From assembly GCA_029777335.1 (NCBI GenBank), contig JAKOSN010000056.1, positions 1 through 46,382 on the forward strand: a stretch of 46,382 bases of DNA, given 5' to 3'. Source of the stretch: Planctomycetota bacterium. Its GTDB lineage: Bacteria > Planctomycetota > Planctomycetia > Gemmatales > Gemmataceae. Numbering within the stretch: the first letter of the stretch is position 1; each line of letters starts with the position of its first letter. The notes beneath the pieces are model-generated. The model saw nothing but the letters and a program-made list of their open reading frames with translations. It was not told the DNA's origin and ran no database searches. The translations under genes and the position numbers were made by a program. Below are positions 25,518 through 35,094 of this stretch, piece after piece.

Positions 25518-26663
25518 ATGATCTCTTCTGTGCAGGATTCGCGTCTGGCGGCCATTCGCGACAAGGTGGCAACCAACCAGCGCCTGTCGTTCGACGATGG
25601 CGTGGCCCTGTATGAGCGCGCCGATCTCTTCACGCTGGGCGAACTGGCGAACCTGGTCCGCGAACGGAAGAATGGGCAGTTCACCTACTACAACGTGAAC
25701 ACCCATCTCAATCCCACCAATGTCTGCGTCTATCGCTGCACCTTCTGCGCGTTTCGGGCCGATCTCAAAAGCCCGAAAGGCTATGTGATGTCCGATGAGC
25801 AGATCCTCGCCCGGGCAGCGGAGGCCGATCAGCGCGGCGCCACCGAGCTGCACATTGTGGGCGGATTGCATCACCAGTTGCCCTACGAGTGGTATCTCAA
25901 CGTGGTGCGTCTGATCCATCAGCACCATCCGCGATTGCATCTCAAGGCCTACACCGCGGTCGAATGGGACTGGTTCGAGCGCCTCACCGGCCGACCGACA
26001 AGAGAACTCCTTGCCGAGTTCAAGGAGGCGGGGCTGGGGAGTCTGCCGGGCGGAGGCGCGGAGATCTTTCATCCCGAGGTGCGCGACCGCATCTGCGAGC
26101 ACAAGGCCGATTCCGACGCCTGGATTCGGATCCATCGCGAGGCGCATCAACTGGGGTTGCGCTCCAACGCCACCATGCTCTACGGCCACATTGAGGAACC
26201 GCGCCACCGGGTCGATCACCTGATTCGGCTGCGCGAGCTGCAGGACGAGACCGGCGGATTCCAGACCTTCATTCCGCTCGCCTTCCACCCCGACCATACG
26301 GGCCTGGCGCACCTCCCTCGTCCCAGTGGCGTGCTCGATCTGAAGACGATGGCGATCAGCCGGCTGATGCTGGACAACTTCCCGCACATCAAGGCTTACT
26401 GGGTGATGCTCGGAATCAAGACCGCCCAGCTGGCGCTCAGCTTCGGTGCTGATGACCTGGACGGCACGGTGGTGCATGAGAAGATCTATCACGATGCGGG
26501 TTCGGATTCGCCGCAGGAGCTTTCGGTGGTGGAGATTCGGCGCTTGATCGAAGAGGCCGGGCGGATTCCCGTGGAACGCGACACTTTGTACCACGAGGTC
26601 ATCCGCGAGGAGCACAACTGGCGCACCGGGCGAGCCTTGCACCTCGTTGGCACCGGAAGATAA
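25518..26663 (+). CDS. mqnE: Aminofutalosine synthase MqnE
   Basis: 381 residues from the ATG at 25518, with GAGG upstream; in-frame ATGs at 25440 and 25494 are less likely. It is a radical SAM enzyme with the Fe-S cluster motif Cys70-x3-Cys74-x2-Cys77 (CVYRCTFC), the substrate-side block LHIVGGLHHQLPYEWY and LGSLPGGGAEIF. MqnE joins the MqnA product with SAM-derived adenosyl to make aminofutalosine in the futalosine route to menaquinone. CofH and MqnC are relatives; the HHQLPYEWY and LKAYTAVEWDWF blocks favour MqnE. Its stop overlaps the next ATG by one base (TAATG). Menaquinol would supply electrons to respiratory enzymes such as the NO reductase at 42.8 kb. Confidence 0.9.
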   Translation: MISSVQDSRLAAIRDKVATNQRLSFDDGVALYERADLFTLGELANLVRERKNGQFTYYNVNTHLNPTNVCVYRCTFCAFRADLKSPKGYVMSDEQILARAAEADQRGATELHIVGGLHHQLPYEWYLNVVRLIHQHHPRLHLKAYTAVEWDWFERLTGRPTRELLAEFKEAGLGSLPGGGAEIFHPEVRDRICEHKADSDAWIRIHREAHQLGLRSNATMLYGHIEEPRHRVDHLIRLRELQDETGGFQTFIPLAFHPDHTGLAHLPRPSGVLDLKTMAISRLMLDNFPHIKAYWVMLGIKTAQLALSFGADDLDGTVVHEKIYHDAGSDSPQELSVVEIRRLIEEAGRIPVERDTLYHEVIREEHNWRTGRALHLVGTGR

Positions 26664-27358
26664 TGGCAGCGCTGACGTTGCGAGACTCCACCATGCTCCC
26701 CACCGGCTTTCCCCGCCCAGGAACGGAGCGGGATTTCGACGTGACGGTTCGCCATGCAAGCCCAGCAGGACAGGTGAGCAGGGATTATCGCAATCCCACA
26801 GAATTCTTCACCGCGCTGCACCAGGGGCAGCGCGAGGGCATTGAAGAGTACCAGTTGATCTGGAACAACACCGCTCTGGCGACCATCAAGGAAGTGGTGG
26901 AACAGCTCGAACGCGAAGGGATCAAGGTCGCCATTCCCAGAAAATCACGCCGGGAACTCGACGGCGCGACCGAGGTACAATGGGAAACCGTTCTGGCGGC
27001 TCGGAGGAAACTTCGCTGTCCGGGGTGCGGCTCACCCCGGGTGGTGCCTCACGCCGAACGGTCGCGCCTCGATGGCAAGCATGCTTACCACTGCACCGCC
27101 TGTCAACTGGAACTCTCGCCTTTGCGGAGTCGTTTTCTCCTCTGGTTTTTGCTGTCGGCCTCGGTTCTGCTGGGTTTGGCCTGCCCGGTGGGGGTGATCA
27201 CCCTGGGGGTGTTGATCGCCAAGGCCCCGCCCAACGACGACATGCACGATGCGATTCGCGGCGTCCTGGTGCTCGGTGGAGCGACCATCGCCTTTGCCGG
27301 CTTTGCCCGTGCGGCTTTTGGTGAGCTGCGCAAGCCAACCCCCACGCGCGAACACTGA
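26663..27358 (+). CDS. Zinc-ribbon membrane protein of unknown function
   Basis: 231 residues, starting inside the stop of mqnE (TAATG), so co-translated with it. The N-terminal 110 residues are soluble. A zinc-ribbon motif CPGCG...CTAC follows (about 119-149), then two membrane segments (about 157-182 and 195-215). I recognise no family. The tight linkage to mqnE suggests co-expression but not necessarily a shared pathway. Confidence 0.75.
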   Translation: MAALTLRDSTMLPTGFPRPGTERDFDVTVRHASPAGQVSRDYRNPTEFFTALHQGQREGIEEYQLIWNNTALATIKEVVEQLEREGIKVAIPRKSRRELDGATEVQWETVLAARRKLRCPGCGSPRVVPHAERSRLDGKHAYHCTACQLELSPLRSRFLLWFLLSASVLLGLACPVGVITLGVLIAKAPPNDDMHDAIRGVLVLGGATIAFAGFARAAFGELRKPTPTREH

Positions 27359-27362
27359 ATGC

Positions 27363-27391
27363 TTGCGGCTCGCGCGGGGTGGGGGTATCAT
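27363..27391 (+). promoter_or_regulatory. Candidate promoter of the secreted propeller gene
   Basis: TTGCGG (27363-27368) and TATCAT (27386-27391) are 17 bp apart and 43 bp before the ATG at 27434. Same TTGC/TANNAT style as other candidates here. Confidence 0.4.
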
Positions 27392-27433
27392 GCCCGCATG
27401 GTTCCCTCCCTCCTCTGCTGAGAGCCTCTCACC

Positions 27434-28546
27434 ATGAATCTCACACGTTTGCTCCTGGTGTTGGTCCCCGCGTTGCTGATGGCCGTGCCGGGCGCCGTCA
27501 CGCGCGCCGCCGATCCACAGACCGGGGAGCATCACTACCTCTACGTCGCTGTCCCGGGGATTCGCAATTACCTGGAATTTGGTGGGGCGGGCATTCTGGT
27601 CTTCGACATGGATCGCGACCACGCCTTCGTCAAGCGCATTGACACACCGGCGAGCAAGGTCGCCAAGCCGGAGAACATCAAGGGCATCTGCGCCTGTGCC
27701 GCCACCCGCCGCCTGTACTTCACCACGTTGACCCGTCTCTACTGTGTTGATCTGCTCACCGACAAAACGCTGTGGGAAAAGGCACTTCCCGGCGGCTGCG
27801 ATCGGATGGCAATCACCCCGGATGGCAAAACCCTCTTCGTGCCCTCGCTGGAAGGATCGCACTGGAACGTGGTTGATGCCGCCAGGGGCGAGGTGATTCT
27901 CAAGATCGAGCCCAAATCCGGGGCGCACAACACGGTGTGCAGTCTCGACGGGACGCGCGTCTATCTTGCCGGTCTGCGCTCGCCGCTTCTCACCGTGGTC
28001 GATACCAAAACGCACAAGGTGCTGGAGCCGGTTGGCCCGTTCAGCGCCGCCATTCGTCCCTTCACGGTGAACGCGGCGCGGTCGCTCTGTTTTGTCACCG
28101 TCAATGAACTCCTGGGTTTCGAGATTGGCGATCTGAAAACGGGGAAAAAGTTGTATCGGGTCGAGGTCCAGGGCTTCAAGAAGGGCACGCCGAAGCGACA
28201 CGGGTGCCCCAGTCATGGCGTGGGGCTTACGCCGGACGAAAAGGAGGTCTGGGTGTGTGATGCCGCCAACAGCCGGCTGCACATCTTTGATCTGGCGACG
28301 ATGCCGCCCAGGCAAATCACGAGCATCGCGCTGCGCGAGCAACCGGGGTGGGTGACCTTCAGCCTCGATGGCCGGCGCGGGTATCCCTCCACGGGCGAGG
28401 TGATCGATACCAAAACCAGGAAGATTGTGGCGGCTCTGAAGGATGAGAAGGGACGCGAGGTGCACAGCGAAAAGATGGTGGAGATTGTTTTCAAGGATGG
28501 CGTGCCCGTGCGCAATGGCGATCAGTTCGGGGTGGGCCGCAAGTAA
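27434..28546 (+). CDS. Secreted YncE-like beta-propeller protein
   Basis: 370 residues with an N-terminal signal peptide (LTRLLLVLVPALLMAVPGAV, cut near residue 25). The rest is a repeating beta pattern of about 40 residues per unit, with motifs such as MAITPDGKTLFVP, CSLDGTRVYLAG and VGLTPDEKEVWVCD, as in YncE/SMP-30/lactonase-like seven-bladed propellers. It should be exported and may bind a ligand or polymer, or have hydrolase activity; no catalytic residues can be assigned. A strong hairpin terminator follows. Confidence 0.82.
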   Translation: MNLTRLLLVLVPALLMAVPGAVTRAADPQTGEHHYLYVAVPGIRNYLEFGGAGILVFDMDRDHAFVKRIDTPASKVAKPENIKGICACAATRRLYFTTLTRLYCVDLLTDKTLWEKALPGGCDRMAITPDGKTLFVPSLEGSHWNVVDAARGEVILKIEPKSGAHNTVCSLDGTRVYLAGLRSPLLTVVDTKTHKVLEPVGPFSAAIRPFTVNAARSLCFVTVNELLGFEIGDLKTGKKLYRVEVQGFKKGTPKRHGCPSHGVGLTPDEKEVWVCDAANSRLHIFDLATMPPRQITSIALREQPGWVTFSLDGRRGYPSTGEVIDTKTRKIVAALKDEKGREVHSEKMVEIVFKDGVPVRNGDQFGVGRK

Positions 28547-28573
28547 AAACGAACGCGCCAAGGGCATCAAACG

Positions 28574-28608
28574 AACGGCTCGTGGAGAATGATCCTCCAC
28601 GAGCCGTT
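28574..28608. terminator. Bidirectional hairpin terminator
   Basis: A perfect 14-bp stem, AACGGCTCGTGGAG (28574-28587) with 28595-28608, and a 7-nt loop, placed between two convergent genes ending at 28546 and 28635. No U tract follows on either side, so termination strength is inferred from the stem and its location. Confidence 0.7.
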
Positions 28609-28634
28609 GGTCCTAATGGGATGGGCAAATGCGC

Positions 28635-29753
28635 TCAGCGCTGGGCGCTGGCTTGCTTGGCACCGAGGGTGTAGGTCACCATCGCCTGATGCAATACGCG
28701 GTAGTAGGTTTCATCGCCACTGACCGCCGCCGCGAAGAGAAGGCCCTGCTTGGTCATGAAGTTGACCATGTCGCCGACGGTCTGCCCCTGGGCTGCCCAC
28801 TTGTTGTTGAGGTAGTTGGAGGAATCCGGATTCTGGATGGCGGTCACGGCGTCGGAGAGTTCGCGCACCGTGCGCTTGGCCTGAATCAGATCCTGCAACC
28901 CCATCGAGGACGACTGAGTATCGATGCTGCTTTCCAGCCCCTTGACGGCGTCGCTGAGTTCGCGAACGCTGGCAGACTGCACCCCGCCGGGGGACTCCGC
29001 TTCCTTGATCACCTGCTGAATCAGTCGTTCAATGTTGGTGCGCGACCGTTCAAAGAGCGAGGTGGTCAGACTTAACGGCCACCTGATCTTCCCACCGTTT
29101 TTGAAAGCGCCGATGTTGCCGCCGGTGGACGAGGTCAGATTGATGTGCTTGAGCACGTCGGGATCGACCGGCACGCTCGGCCCGTTCACCCCCATGGAAC
29201 TCATGCGCTGAATATCCTTGAGGAGGTTGTTCAGCGCGCCGCCGGAGAGAATCTCGGTGAAGGGCGGATCGTTGAGAGCCCGCCGCAATTCGCGTTGCCG
29301 TTCCTGTTCGCGCAGCTCTTCCAGCGAGGGTTGCAGCGAGCGTTCATACTGGCGCAGCTGCATCATCTGGTAGCGGGTTTGAATCTTCTGCTGCTCGACC
29401 TGCTGATTGATGATACGCGAATGCTGCCAGTCGTTGAGATACTGCCCCTGGGCCTGGGTCAGGTCGGCCAGGCCGCTCATGGCCGCGCCATAGGGGTTCT
29501 GAACCATGAATGGGCCCCAGGGAGAGTAGCCCACTCCCCCGTAACCCACGTTGTTGTAGCCGGCACGGACGTTGCTGGAGACACGAGCGTCGCGGGTCGC
29601 GGCGACGTTGTCCAAAGCGGCCGCTGGAGCACCGAAACCGGGACGCACGGGATTGTTCAATCCGGGTTGCTGGACGAACTGAGCGGAGGCCAGCACGGCC
29701 GTCATCGCCCACGCAGTCGCGACCAGCGCTAGCTTGCTCAACTCTTTACGCAT
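28635..29753 (-). CDS. Secreted protein of unknown function
   Basis: 372 residues from the ATG at 29753 with GGAG upstream; the frame before it is not protein-like. Signal peptide: KLALVATAWAMTAVLASAQF. A mature Gly/Asn/Tyr-rich stretch follows (about residues 30-85), then a long helical, Gln/Arg-rich region (about 95-180). The motif RELSDAV occurs twice (about residues 284 and 316), hinting at an internal duplication. No known family recognised. It lies downstream of the FecR-like gene on the same strand. Confidence 0.72.
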   Translation of the reverse strand: MRKELSKLALVATAWAMTAVLASAQFVQQPGLNNPVRPGFGAPAAALDNVAATRDARVSSNVRAGYNNVGYGGVGYSPWGPFMVQNPYGAAMSGLADLTQAQGQYLNDWQHSRIINQQVEQQKIQTRYQMMQLRQYERSLQPSLEELREQERQRELRRALNDPPFTEILSGGALNNLLKDIQRMSSMGVNGPSVPVDPDVLKHINLTSSTGGNIGAFKNGGKIRWPLSLTTSLFERSRTNIERLIQQVIKEAESPGGVQSASVRELSDAVKGLESSIDTQSSSMGLQDLIQAKRTVRELSDAVTAIQNPDSSNYLNNKWAAQGQTVGDMVNFMTKQGLLFAAAVSGDETYYRVLHQAMVTYTLGAKQASAQR

Positions 29754-29824
29754 AAATGGATTCTCCAGGAGAGGAATCATTGGTTCGAGTGTCATCGGTC
29801 CTGAGAGTTTTTCGTGGCCGTGCC

Positions 29825-31144
29825 TTACTTCTTGTCGTCCAGCCTGGGTTTGGGCGGAAGTTTCCCGCTGGGGATGAGTTCTTTCCATGCTTGATACCCC
29901 TTCTCGATCTCTTCCTTGCTCCCTGCGGGGTTAAAGTAGATCTTACTGGTGGGAGTCAAGCGGCGCAGATGCCACTGGCTCAACCCCCGGATGGCCATGA
30001 CGGGGCTCTTGAGCAACTCGATCAACACCTCGTAGGTTTCGGGCCGAGCTTCCTGTTCCTCAGTCAGCCCGAGGAGGAGTTGAACCACAATGGCCGCCTC
30101 GTTGGGCTTGATCTTCCGGCGTTCCTGAATCCCCTTGTAGAGGACCAGTTCCTGGCCGGGGGCCCGTCCCAGCCAGTGGCGCAGGGCAATCACGGCATTG
30201 TTCCAGGTCTCCTCGTCCTTCCCCTGCATCAACGCATCGCCCAGTTCGGCCAGCTGATCGAGGGCTCCGGCGGCGAAGACTGCCATGCGGCGCAATTCGG
30301 GTTTGTCCGAGTTGATGTATTTCTTGATGGTCGCCGGCACCGAGCTTTGGGTGACTTCCTCGCTGAACTTGCTCAACCGTTCCAGAATGGCCTTGCCGCG
30401 CGGGGTGGTCGCCGGATCGTCCGCCACCCAGGCGGGGATCTTCTCCAGCTTGGTGGGGCGAGGGTCCGCTCCGGTGCGGTTGTCCCAGCGAAACTCCGCG
30501 GGGCCGGGAGGCGCCGTCATCAGGAACTGGCAGACGGGACATTTGCGATCGACACTCCCCTTGGTCACGATCATGTCGAAGTTGATGATCGGGGTGTCCT
30601 CGGGGCCCGGCTTGGGAGTGAAGTGCGCCCCTGGCTTCCAGCGCCCGTACAGCACCAGAGTGACGCGGGTTCCCGGTTCATTCATATCCAGATCGTAGAC
30701 CTGATCGAGGAAGCGCACGCGCACCCGAGCCTTCCCCGCTTTCTTCTGGTTGATCACATCGACGCGGCCTCGATCCAGGGTGAAATCGAGATCCACATCC
30801 GGGTTGGGGTTCAGGATCACAGCGCTTTCGATCACCGGGTACGGGGAGTTCTGGTCCAGGTCGGACATCATCGCCAACCGGACGGCGCCGTTTTTGCTGT
30901 CGATCTTGGCGCCGGCGAGGCCGACGAGCAAATGCTTGGCGGGGATGGCCTCGTTTTTCAACAACGGACGCCAGGGATCTCCGAGCTTTTCGCGGATCAT
31001 CACGCTGCCGTTGGCGGTCAACAGCTTACCGGCCGTGGTGTCAGCCGCGGCACTGGTGCTGGCCCCGACCAGGAGCAGGGCAGTCAGTGCGAGCCAGCGC
31101 AGGGAGAGGCAAGAACGGAAAAGGGAACTTCGGCGGTCACTCAT
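29825..31144 (-). CDS. Secreted FecR-like protein with HEAT-like C-terminus
   Basis: 439 residues from the ATG at 31144, with GAGG six bases upstream; the frame runs to 31540 but that part overlaps the divergent DUF1549 gene. Signal peptide: SLRWLALTALLLVGASTSAAA. The first half resembles FecR-type beta domains (GKLLTANGSVMIREK, LVGLAGAKIDSKNGAVRL, VTLVLYGRW). The second half (about 255-420) is helical with HEAT-like repeats (LRRMAVFAAGALDQLAELGDAL, AVIALRHWLG). A CPVC pair near residue 203 may bind metal or form a disulfide. Role unknown, likely envelope-associated. Confidence 0.75.
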   Translation of the reverse strand: MSDRRSSLFRSCLSLRWLALTALLLVGASTSAAADTTAGKLLTANGSVMIREKLGDPWRPLLKNEAIPAKHLLVGLAGAKIDSKNGAVRLAMMSDLDQNSPYPVIESAVILNPNPDVDLDFTLDRGRVDVINQKKAGKARVRVRFLDQVYDLDMNEPGTRVTLVLYGRWKPGAHFTPKPGPEDTPIINFDMIVTKGSVDRKCPVCQFLMTAPPGPAEFRWDNRTGADPRPTKLEKIPAWVADDPATTPRGKAILERLSKFSEEVTQSSVPATIKKYINSDKPELRRMAVFAAGALDQLAELGDALMQGKDEETWNNAVIALRHWLGRAPGQELVLYKGIQERRKIKPNEAAIVVQLLLGLTEEQEARPETYEVLIELLKSPVMAIRGLSQWHLRRLTPTSKIYFNPAGSKEEIEKGYQAWKELIPSGKLPPKPRLDDKK

Positions 31145-31299
31145 GCAGACCTCACTCAGGAAGACGACGCGGAAGAGATGCCACGCACGGCGGCCTTGCC
31201 GGAGCGCTCCGTCAGCGACGGTGGAACCTTTCTCCTCATGATACCACCGCGCGAGCGCCAAGACTACCTTTTGCCCGTCATAAACATGGAGTTCTTTGG

Positions 31300-31328
31300 T
31301 TGCGAAGTGGTCGGATCTCGCATAGGAT
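31300..31328 (+). promoter_or_regulatory. Candidate promoter of the DUF1549 operon
   Basis: TTGCGA (31300-31305) and TAGGAT (31323-31328) are 17 bp apart, 45 bp before the ATG at 31374. It would drive the DUF1549, DUF1501 and glycerophosphodiesterase run. Confidence 0.45.
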
Positions 31329-31373
31329 AATCCCTGATGCTCTGACCCCCGCCAGACCTCAGGATGGCCTACC

Positions 31374-33608
31374 ATGCCACGCTGCCTTCCTTCTTTTCTG
31401 GCTCTCGCCTGTTTCCTCGTTGGGGTGCTCCCTCTCTCGGCGAGCGATGAAAAGTTCTGGTCGTTTGTGCCGCCACGCAAGAGCAACCCCCCGGAAGTGA
31501 AGCACAAAGACCGGGTGGTTACTCCGATCGACGCCTTCATCCTGGCCCGGCTTGAAGCCCAGGGGCTGACTCTGAATCCGCCGGCGGATCGCCTTACTCT
31601 CTTGCGACGCGTGACTTACGATCTGACTGGTTTGCCCCCCACTCTGGCCGAGCAGGAGGCGTTTCTCAAGGATTCAGCGCCGGATGCGTATCGCAAGGTG
31701 GTGGATCGCTTGCTGGCCTCGCCTCGTTATGGGGAGCGCTGGGCGCAACACTGGCTCGATCTGGTTCGTTACGCTGAGAGCGACGGTTTCAAGGCCGATG
31801 TGCATCGCCCCCTGGCGCACCAGTATCGCGACTATGTGATCAGGGCCTTCAACGAGGATCTCCCTTATGATCGCTTTGTGCGGCAGCAGCTGGCGGGTGA
31901 TGAACTGGAGCCCGACAATCCTCAGGCCCTGATTGCCACCGGGTTGAATCGTCTCTGGCCCGACGAGGATAACGCCGCCAATCTCGAACAGCGACGCCAG
32001 GAGATTCTCGACGATGTGACCGATACCATGGGGTCGGTCTTTCTGGGGCTGACCATTGGCTGTGCCCGCTGCCACGACCACAAATACGATCCCACCACAC
32101 AGAGCGATTACTATCAGCTGCAGGCGTTTTTCGCCGCCATGTTGCCGCGGAACGATCTGCTCGCCCTGGCGCCAGCCGAGCGCAGGCAGTACGAGAAACA
32201 ATACCGCGCGTGGGAACAGGCGTCGGCGAAGGTGCGCCAGGAGATGGACAGCCTGGTTGGGGCCGCGCGCAAATCGGCACGGGCCTATCTGGTGCAGAAG
32301 TTCGACACCGAAATTCAGACCGCTGTGCGCACCCCTCTGGAGCAACGCACTCCGTATCAGATGCAGATTGCTGCGATGGCGGAGCGTCAGCTGCAAGAGG
32401 CGGAGAACAAGGCCCCCGCCAAGTTGACCGGAGAGAAGAAGGAACGCTATCAACAGCTGCAAAAGGAACTCGCGGCTCTGAATCGAAAACGCCCAGACGC
32501 GGCGCACGCCATGGGGATTGTTGATCTGGGGCGCCAGGCTCCGCCCACGCATCGCCTGATGGGCGGGAACTGGCGCCGTCCCAGGGAGGAAGTGGAACCA
32601 GGGTTTCCGCTCTTTCTGGGGACAGCGCGACCCGACACTGCCTTGCCCCGAGGAGTGACCAGCACGGGGCGCCGCGCTGCCCTGGCGCGCTGGCTGACCG
32701 CCAAGGATCACCCGTTGACAGCGCGGGTGATGGTCAATCGGCTCTGGCAACATCATTTTGGCGTGGGGTTGGTGGCAAGCGCCAGCGATTTTGGCACCCA
32801 GGGAGAGCTTCCCTCGCATCCCCCCTTGCTCGACTGGTTGGCGGTCGAATTCATCGAGCGGGGCTGGAGTCTGAAACAGATGCATCGAGAGATGGTTCTC
32901 TCCAGCACCTATACCCAGTCGGCTTCGATCGATCCGCAAGCACCTGGTCATCAGAAAGCGCTGAAGTGCGACGGCGAGGATCGGCTCCTCTGGCACGCGC
33001 GGCGGCGCCGCCTGGAAGGCGAGGCGATTCGTGATGCCAGTTTGCTGCTGGCGGGCGAACTGAACCTGCGCATGTATGGTCCCAGCGCAAAGCCGATTCT
33101 CCCGGCCGAGATCGGGCCGCGCTATGCCTGGACCCCCGACCCGAAGGCGGAGGATCAAAATCGACGCTCGATCTATGTGATGGCCAAGCGAAACATGCGT
33201 TATCCGCTCTTCGATGTCTTCGATTTGCCGGATCAGCATAATAGCTGTTCGCGGCGCAGTCAGACGACAACCGCCCCGCAAGCCTTGCTGATGCTCAATG
33301 GCGAGTTCACCCAAACGCGGGCGCAGCGCTGGAGCGAGCATCTCCTGGAGCAATCCTCGGGCGATCCTGGGCGGCTGGTGAAGCTGGCCTATCGCCAGGC
33401 CTGGGGACGCGAAGCAACCAGCGAGGAGATTCGTCTGGGGGTCGCCTTTGTGGAAAAACAGGCCCAGTTACTCCGCGCTCACCATCCTGCCACCCAGGCA
33501 ACGGCTCTCCGCGTACGCGGTTCACAGGTGGAGGCGCCTGTTGCCGCTGGCGTGCTGGATTTTTGTCACGCGCTGCTGAACACCAACGAGTTCCTCTACG
33601 TCGATTGA
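31374..33608 (+). CDS. DUF1549/DUF1553 secreted protein
   Basis: 744 residues with signal peptide (CLPSFLALACFLVGVLPLSA). The DUF1549 domain (about 40-255) holds the family block RVTYDLTGLPPT, RYGERWAQHWLDLVRYAES and a haem-like CARCHDHK motif (Cys230, Cys233, His234). The DUF1553 domain (about 430-720) holds ARWLTAKDHPLTARVMVNRLWQHHFG split over its start, and DQHNSCSRRSQTTTAPQALLMLN. The N-terminal planctomycete cytochrome c domain found in many relatives is missing. It is followed 18 bp later by a DUF1501 gene, the usual partner. The pair is characteristic of Planctomycetota; function is not established, though polysaccharide or sulfated-polymer breakdown has been proposed. Confidence 0.93.
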   Translation: MPRCLPSFLALACFLVGVLPLSASDEKFWSFVPPRKSNPPEVKHKDRVVTPIDAFILARLEAQGLTLNPPADRLTLLRRVTYDLTGLPPTLAEQEAFLKDSAPDAYRKVVDRLLASPRYGERWAQHWLDLVRYAESDGFKADVHRPLAHQYRDYVIRAFNEDLPYDRFVRQQLAGDELEPDNPQALIATGLNRLWPDEDNAANLEQRRQEILDDVTDTMGSVFLGLTIGCARCHDHKYDPTTQSDYYQLQAFFAAMLPRNDLLALAPAERRQYEKQYRAWEQASAKVRQEMDSLVGAARKSARAYLVQKFDTEIQTAVRTPLEQRTPYQMQIAAMAERQLQEAENKAPAKLTGEKKERYQQLQKELAALNRKRPDAAHAMGIVDLGRQAPPTHRLMGGNWRRPREEVEPGFPLFLGTARPDTALPRGVTSTGRRAALARWLTAKDHPLTARVMVNRLWQHHFGVGLVASASDFGTQGELPSHPPLLDWLAVEFIERGWSLKQMHREMVLSSTYTQSASIDPQAPGHQKALKCDGEDRLLWHARRRRLEGEAIRDASLLLAGELNLRMYGPSAKPILPAEIGPRYAWTPDPKAEDQNRRSIYVMAKRNMRYPLFDVFDLPDQHNSCSRRSQTTTAPQALLMLNGEFTQTRAQRWSEHLLEQSSGDPGRLVKLAYRQAWGREATSEEIRLGVAFVEKQAQLLRAHHPATQATALRVRGSQVEAPVAAGVLDFCHALLNTNEFLYVD

Positions 33609-33626
33609 CGCCGGTGGAAAGCACTC

Positions 33627-35078
33627 ATGAACGCATCTCCCACGCCGCTGCCTCATCGTGAACTGGCCCTGTCGCGTCGCGATTTTCTCACGCGCGGCGG
33701 GGGTGGGCTGGGAATGCTGGCGGTGCTGTCCTTGCTTGAACGCGAGGGGCGCGCCGGGGAAACCACGCCGGCGGTCAAGAATCCGCTCACGCCCCGCGAA
33801 CCACATTTCCGGGGGACCGCCAAGAGTGTGATCTGGTGCTTCCTCGATGGCGGACCCAGCCATCTCGACCTCTTCGATCCCAAGCCCGAGTTGAAAAAGC
33901 TCGATGGGAAACCGCTCCCCGCCACCTTCAAGCGCCCTGTAACGGCGATGGGACGCACCGCCTACACGCCACTGCTCGCCAGCAAGCGCACCTTCAAGCG
34001 GCATGGGAAGTCGGGGTTGTGGGTCAGCGACTGGTATCCCGAGATTGCCACCTGCGTGGACGACCTCGCGGTGATCCGCAGTTGCCATGCTGATGGTCTC
34101 AATCACGTGGGCAGCGTGTGCCAGATGAATACCGGGAGCATCCTGGGCGGGCGGCCGTGTCTGGGGGCGTGGTCGCTCTACGGCCTGGGCTCGGTCAGCG
34201 AGAATCTCCCTGGCTATGTGGTGCTCCTCGATTACCCCGACGATCCTCCGGGTGGATCGCGCAACTGGGGCACCGGTTTCATGCCCGCGACTTACCAGGG
34301 CACGCGCTTTCGCGACGGCAAGACGCCCATTCTCTATCTCGATCCTCCGCAGAAGGAGGTCGAACGCCAGCGCGGCAAACTCGATTTCATCCAGACTCTC
34401 AACCACCGGCACCTGGAGCAACGCGCGCACGATAGCGAACTGGAAGCACGCATCGCCGCCTACGAACTGGCCTATCGGATGCAGAAACACGCCCCCGAGG
34501 TGGTGGATCTGAGCAGGGAGTCCGCCGAAACGCAGAAGCTCTACGGACTCGATCGCAAGGAAACCCAGCGTTACGGGCGGAACTGTCTGCTGGCGCGGCG
34601 ACTGGTCGAACGTGGCGTGCGCTTTGTGCAACTCTACAGCGGATCGGGGAGCAAGTGGGATGCCCACAGCGATGTGGAAGGCAATCATGCGCGCTACTGC
34701 CAGGAGAGTGATCGTCCCATCGCCGGGCTGTTAAAGGATCTGAAAAGACGTGGATTGCTCGATTCGACGCTGGTCATCTGGGGCGGCGAGTTTGGTCGCA
34801 CCCCGATGAGCGAGAGTGGCAAGGGCCGCGATCACAACCCGTATGGCTTCACCATCTGGATGGCGGGCGGAGGCATCACGGGAGGCGTGGTGCATGGCGC
34901 GACCGACGAGATCGGTCTGTATGCGGTTGAAAATCGCGTGCATGTGCACGATATCCATGCGACCATTCTGCACTGCCTGGGACTCGATCATCGCAAGCTG
35001 ACCTACCTTCTCTCTGGACGCGAGGAGCGCGCCACGATCAACGGCGGGCAGGTGATTCAGCCAATTCTCAAGGGCTAG
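33627..35078 (+). CDS. DUF1501 Tat-exported protein
   Basis: 483 residues. A twin-arginine signal is clear (LSRRDFLTRGGGGLGMLAVL). DUF1501 landmarks: VIWCFLDGGPSHLDLFDPKP (about 70-90), RNCLLARRLVERGVRFVQLY, IWGGEFGRTPMSESGKGRDH, and the end block VHDIHATILHCLGLDHRKLTY. It belongs to the alkaline phosphatase superfamily. It lies between its DUF1549 partner and a glycerophosphodiesterase with gaps of 18 and about 15 bases, so the three genes form one operon. Confidence 0.93.
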   Translation: MNASPTPLPHRELALSRRDFLTRGGGGLGMLAVLSLLEREGRAGETTPAVKNPLTPREPHFRGTAKSVIWCFLDGGPSHLDLFDPKPELKKLDGKPLPATFKRPVTAMGRTAYTPLLASKRTFKRHGKSGLWVSDWYPEIATCVDDLAVIRSCHADGLNHVGSVCQMNTGSILGGRPCLGAWSLYGLGSVSENLPGYVVLLDYPDDPPGGSRNWGTGFMPATYQGTRFRDGKTPILYLDPPQKEVERQRGKLDFIQTLNHRHLEQRAHDSELEARIAAYELAYRMQKHAPEVVDLSRESAETQKLYGLDRKETQRYGRNCLLARRLVERGVRFVQLYSGSGSKWDAHSDVEGNHARYCQESDRPIAGLLKDLKRRGLLDSTLVIWGGEFGRTPMSESGKGRDHNPYGFTIWMAGGGITGGVVHGATDEIGLYAVENRVHVHDIHATILHCLGLDHRKLTYLLSGREERATINGGQVIQPILKG

Positions 35079-35094
35079 CCGGACAGGGGAAATG

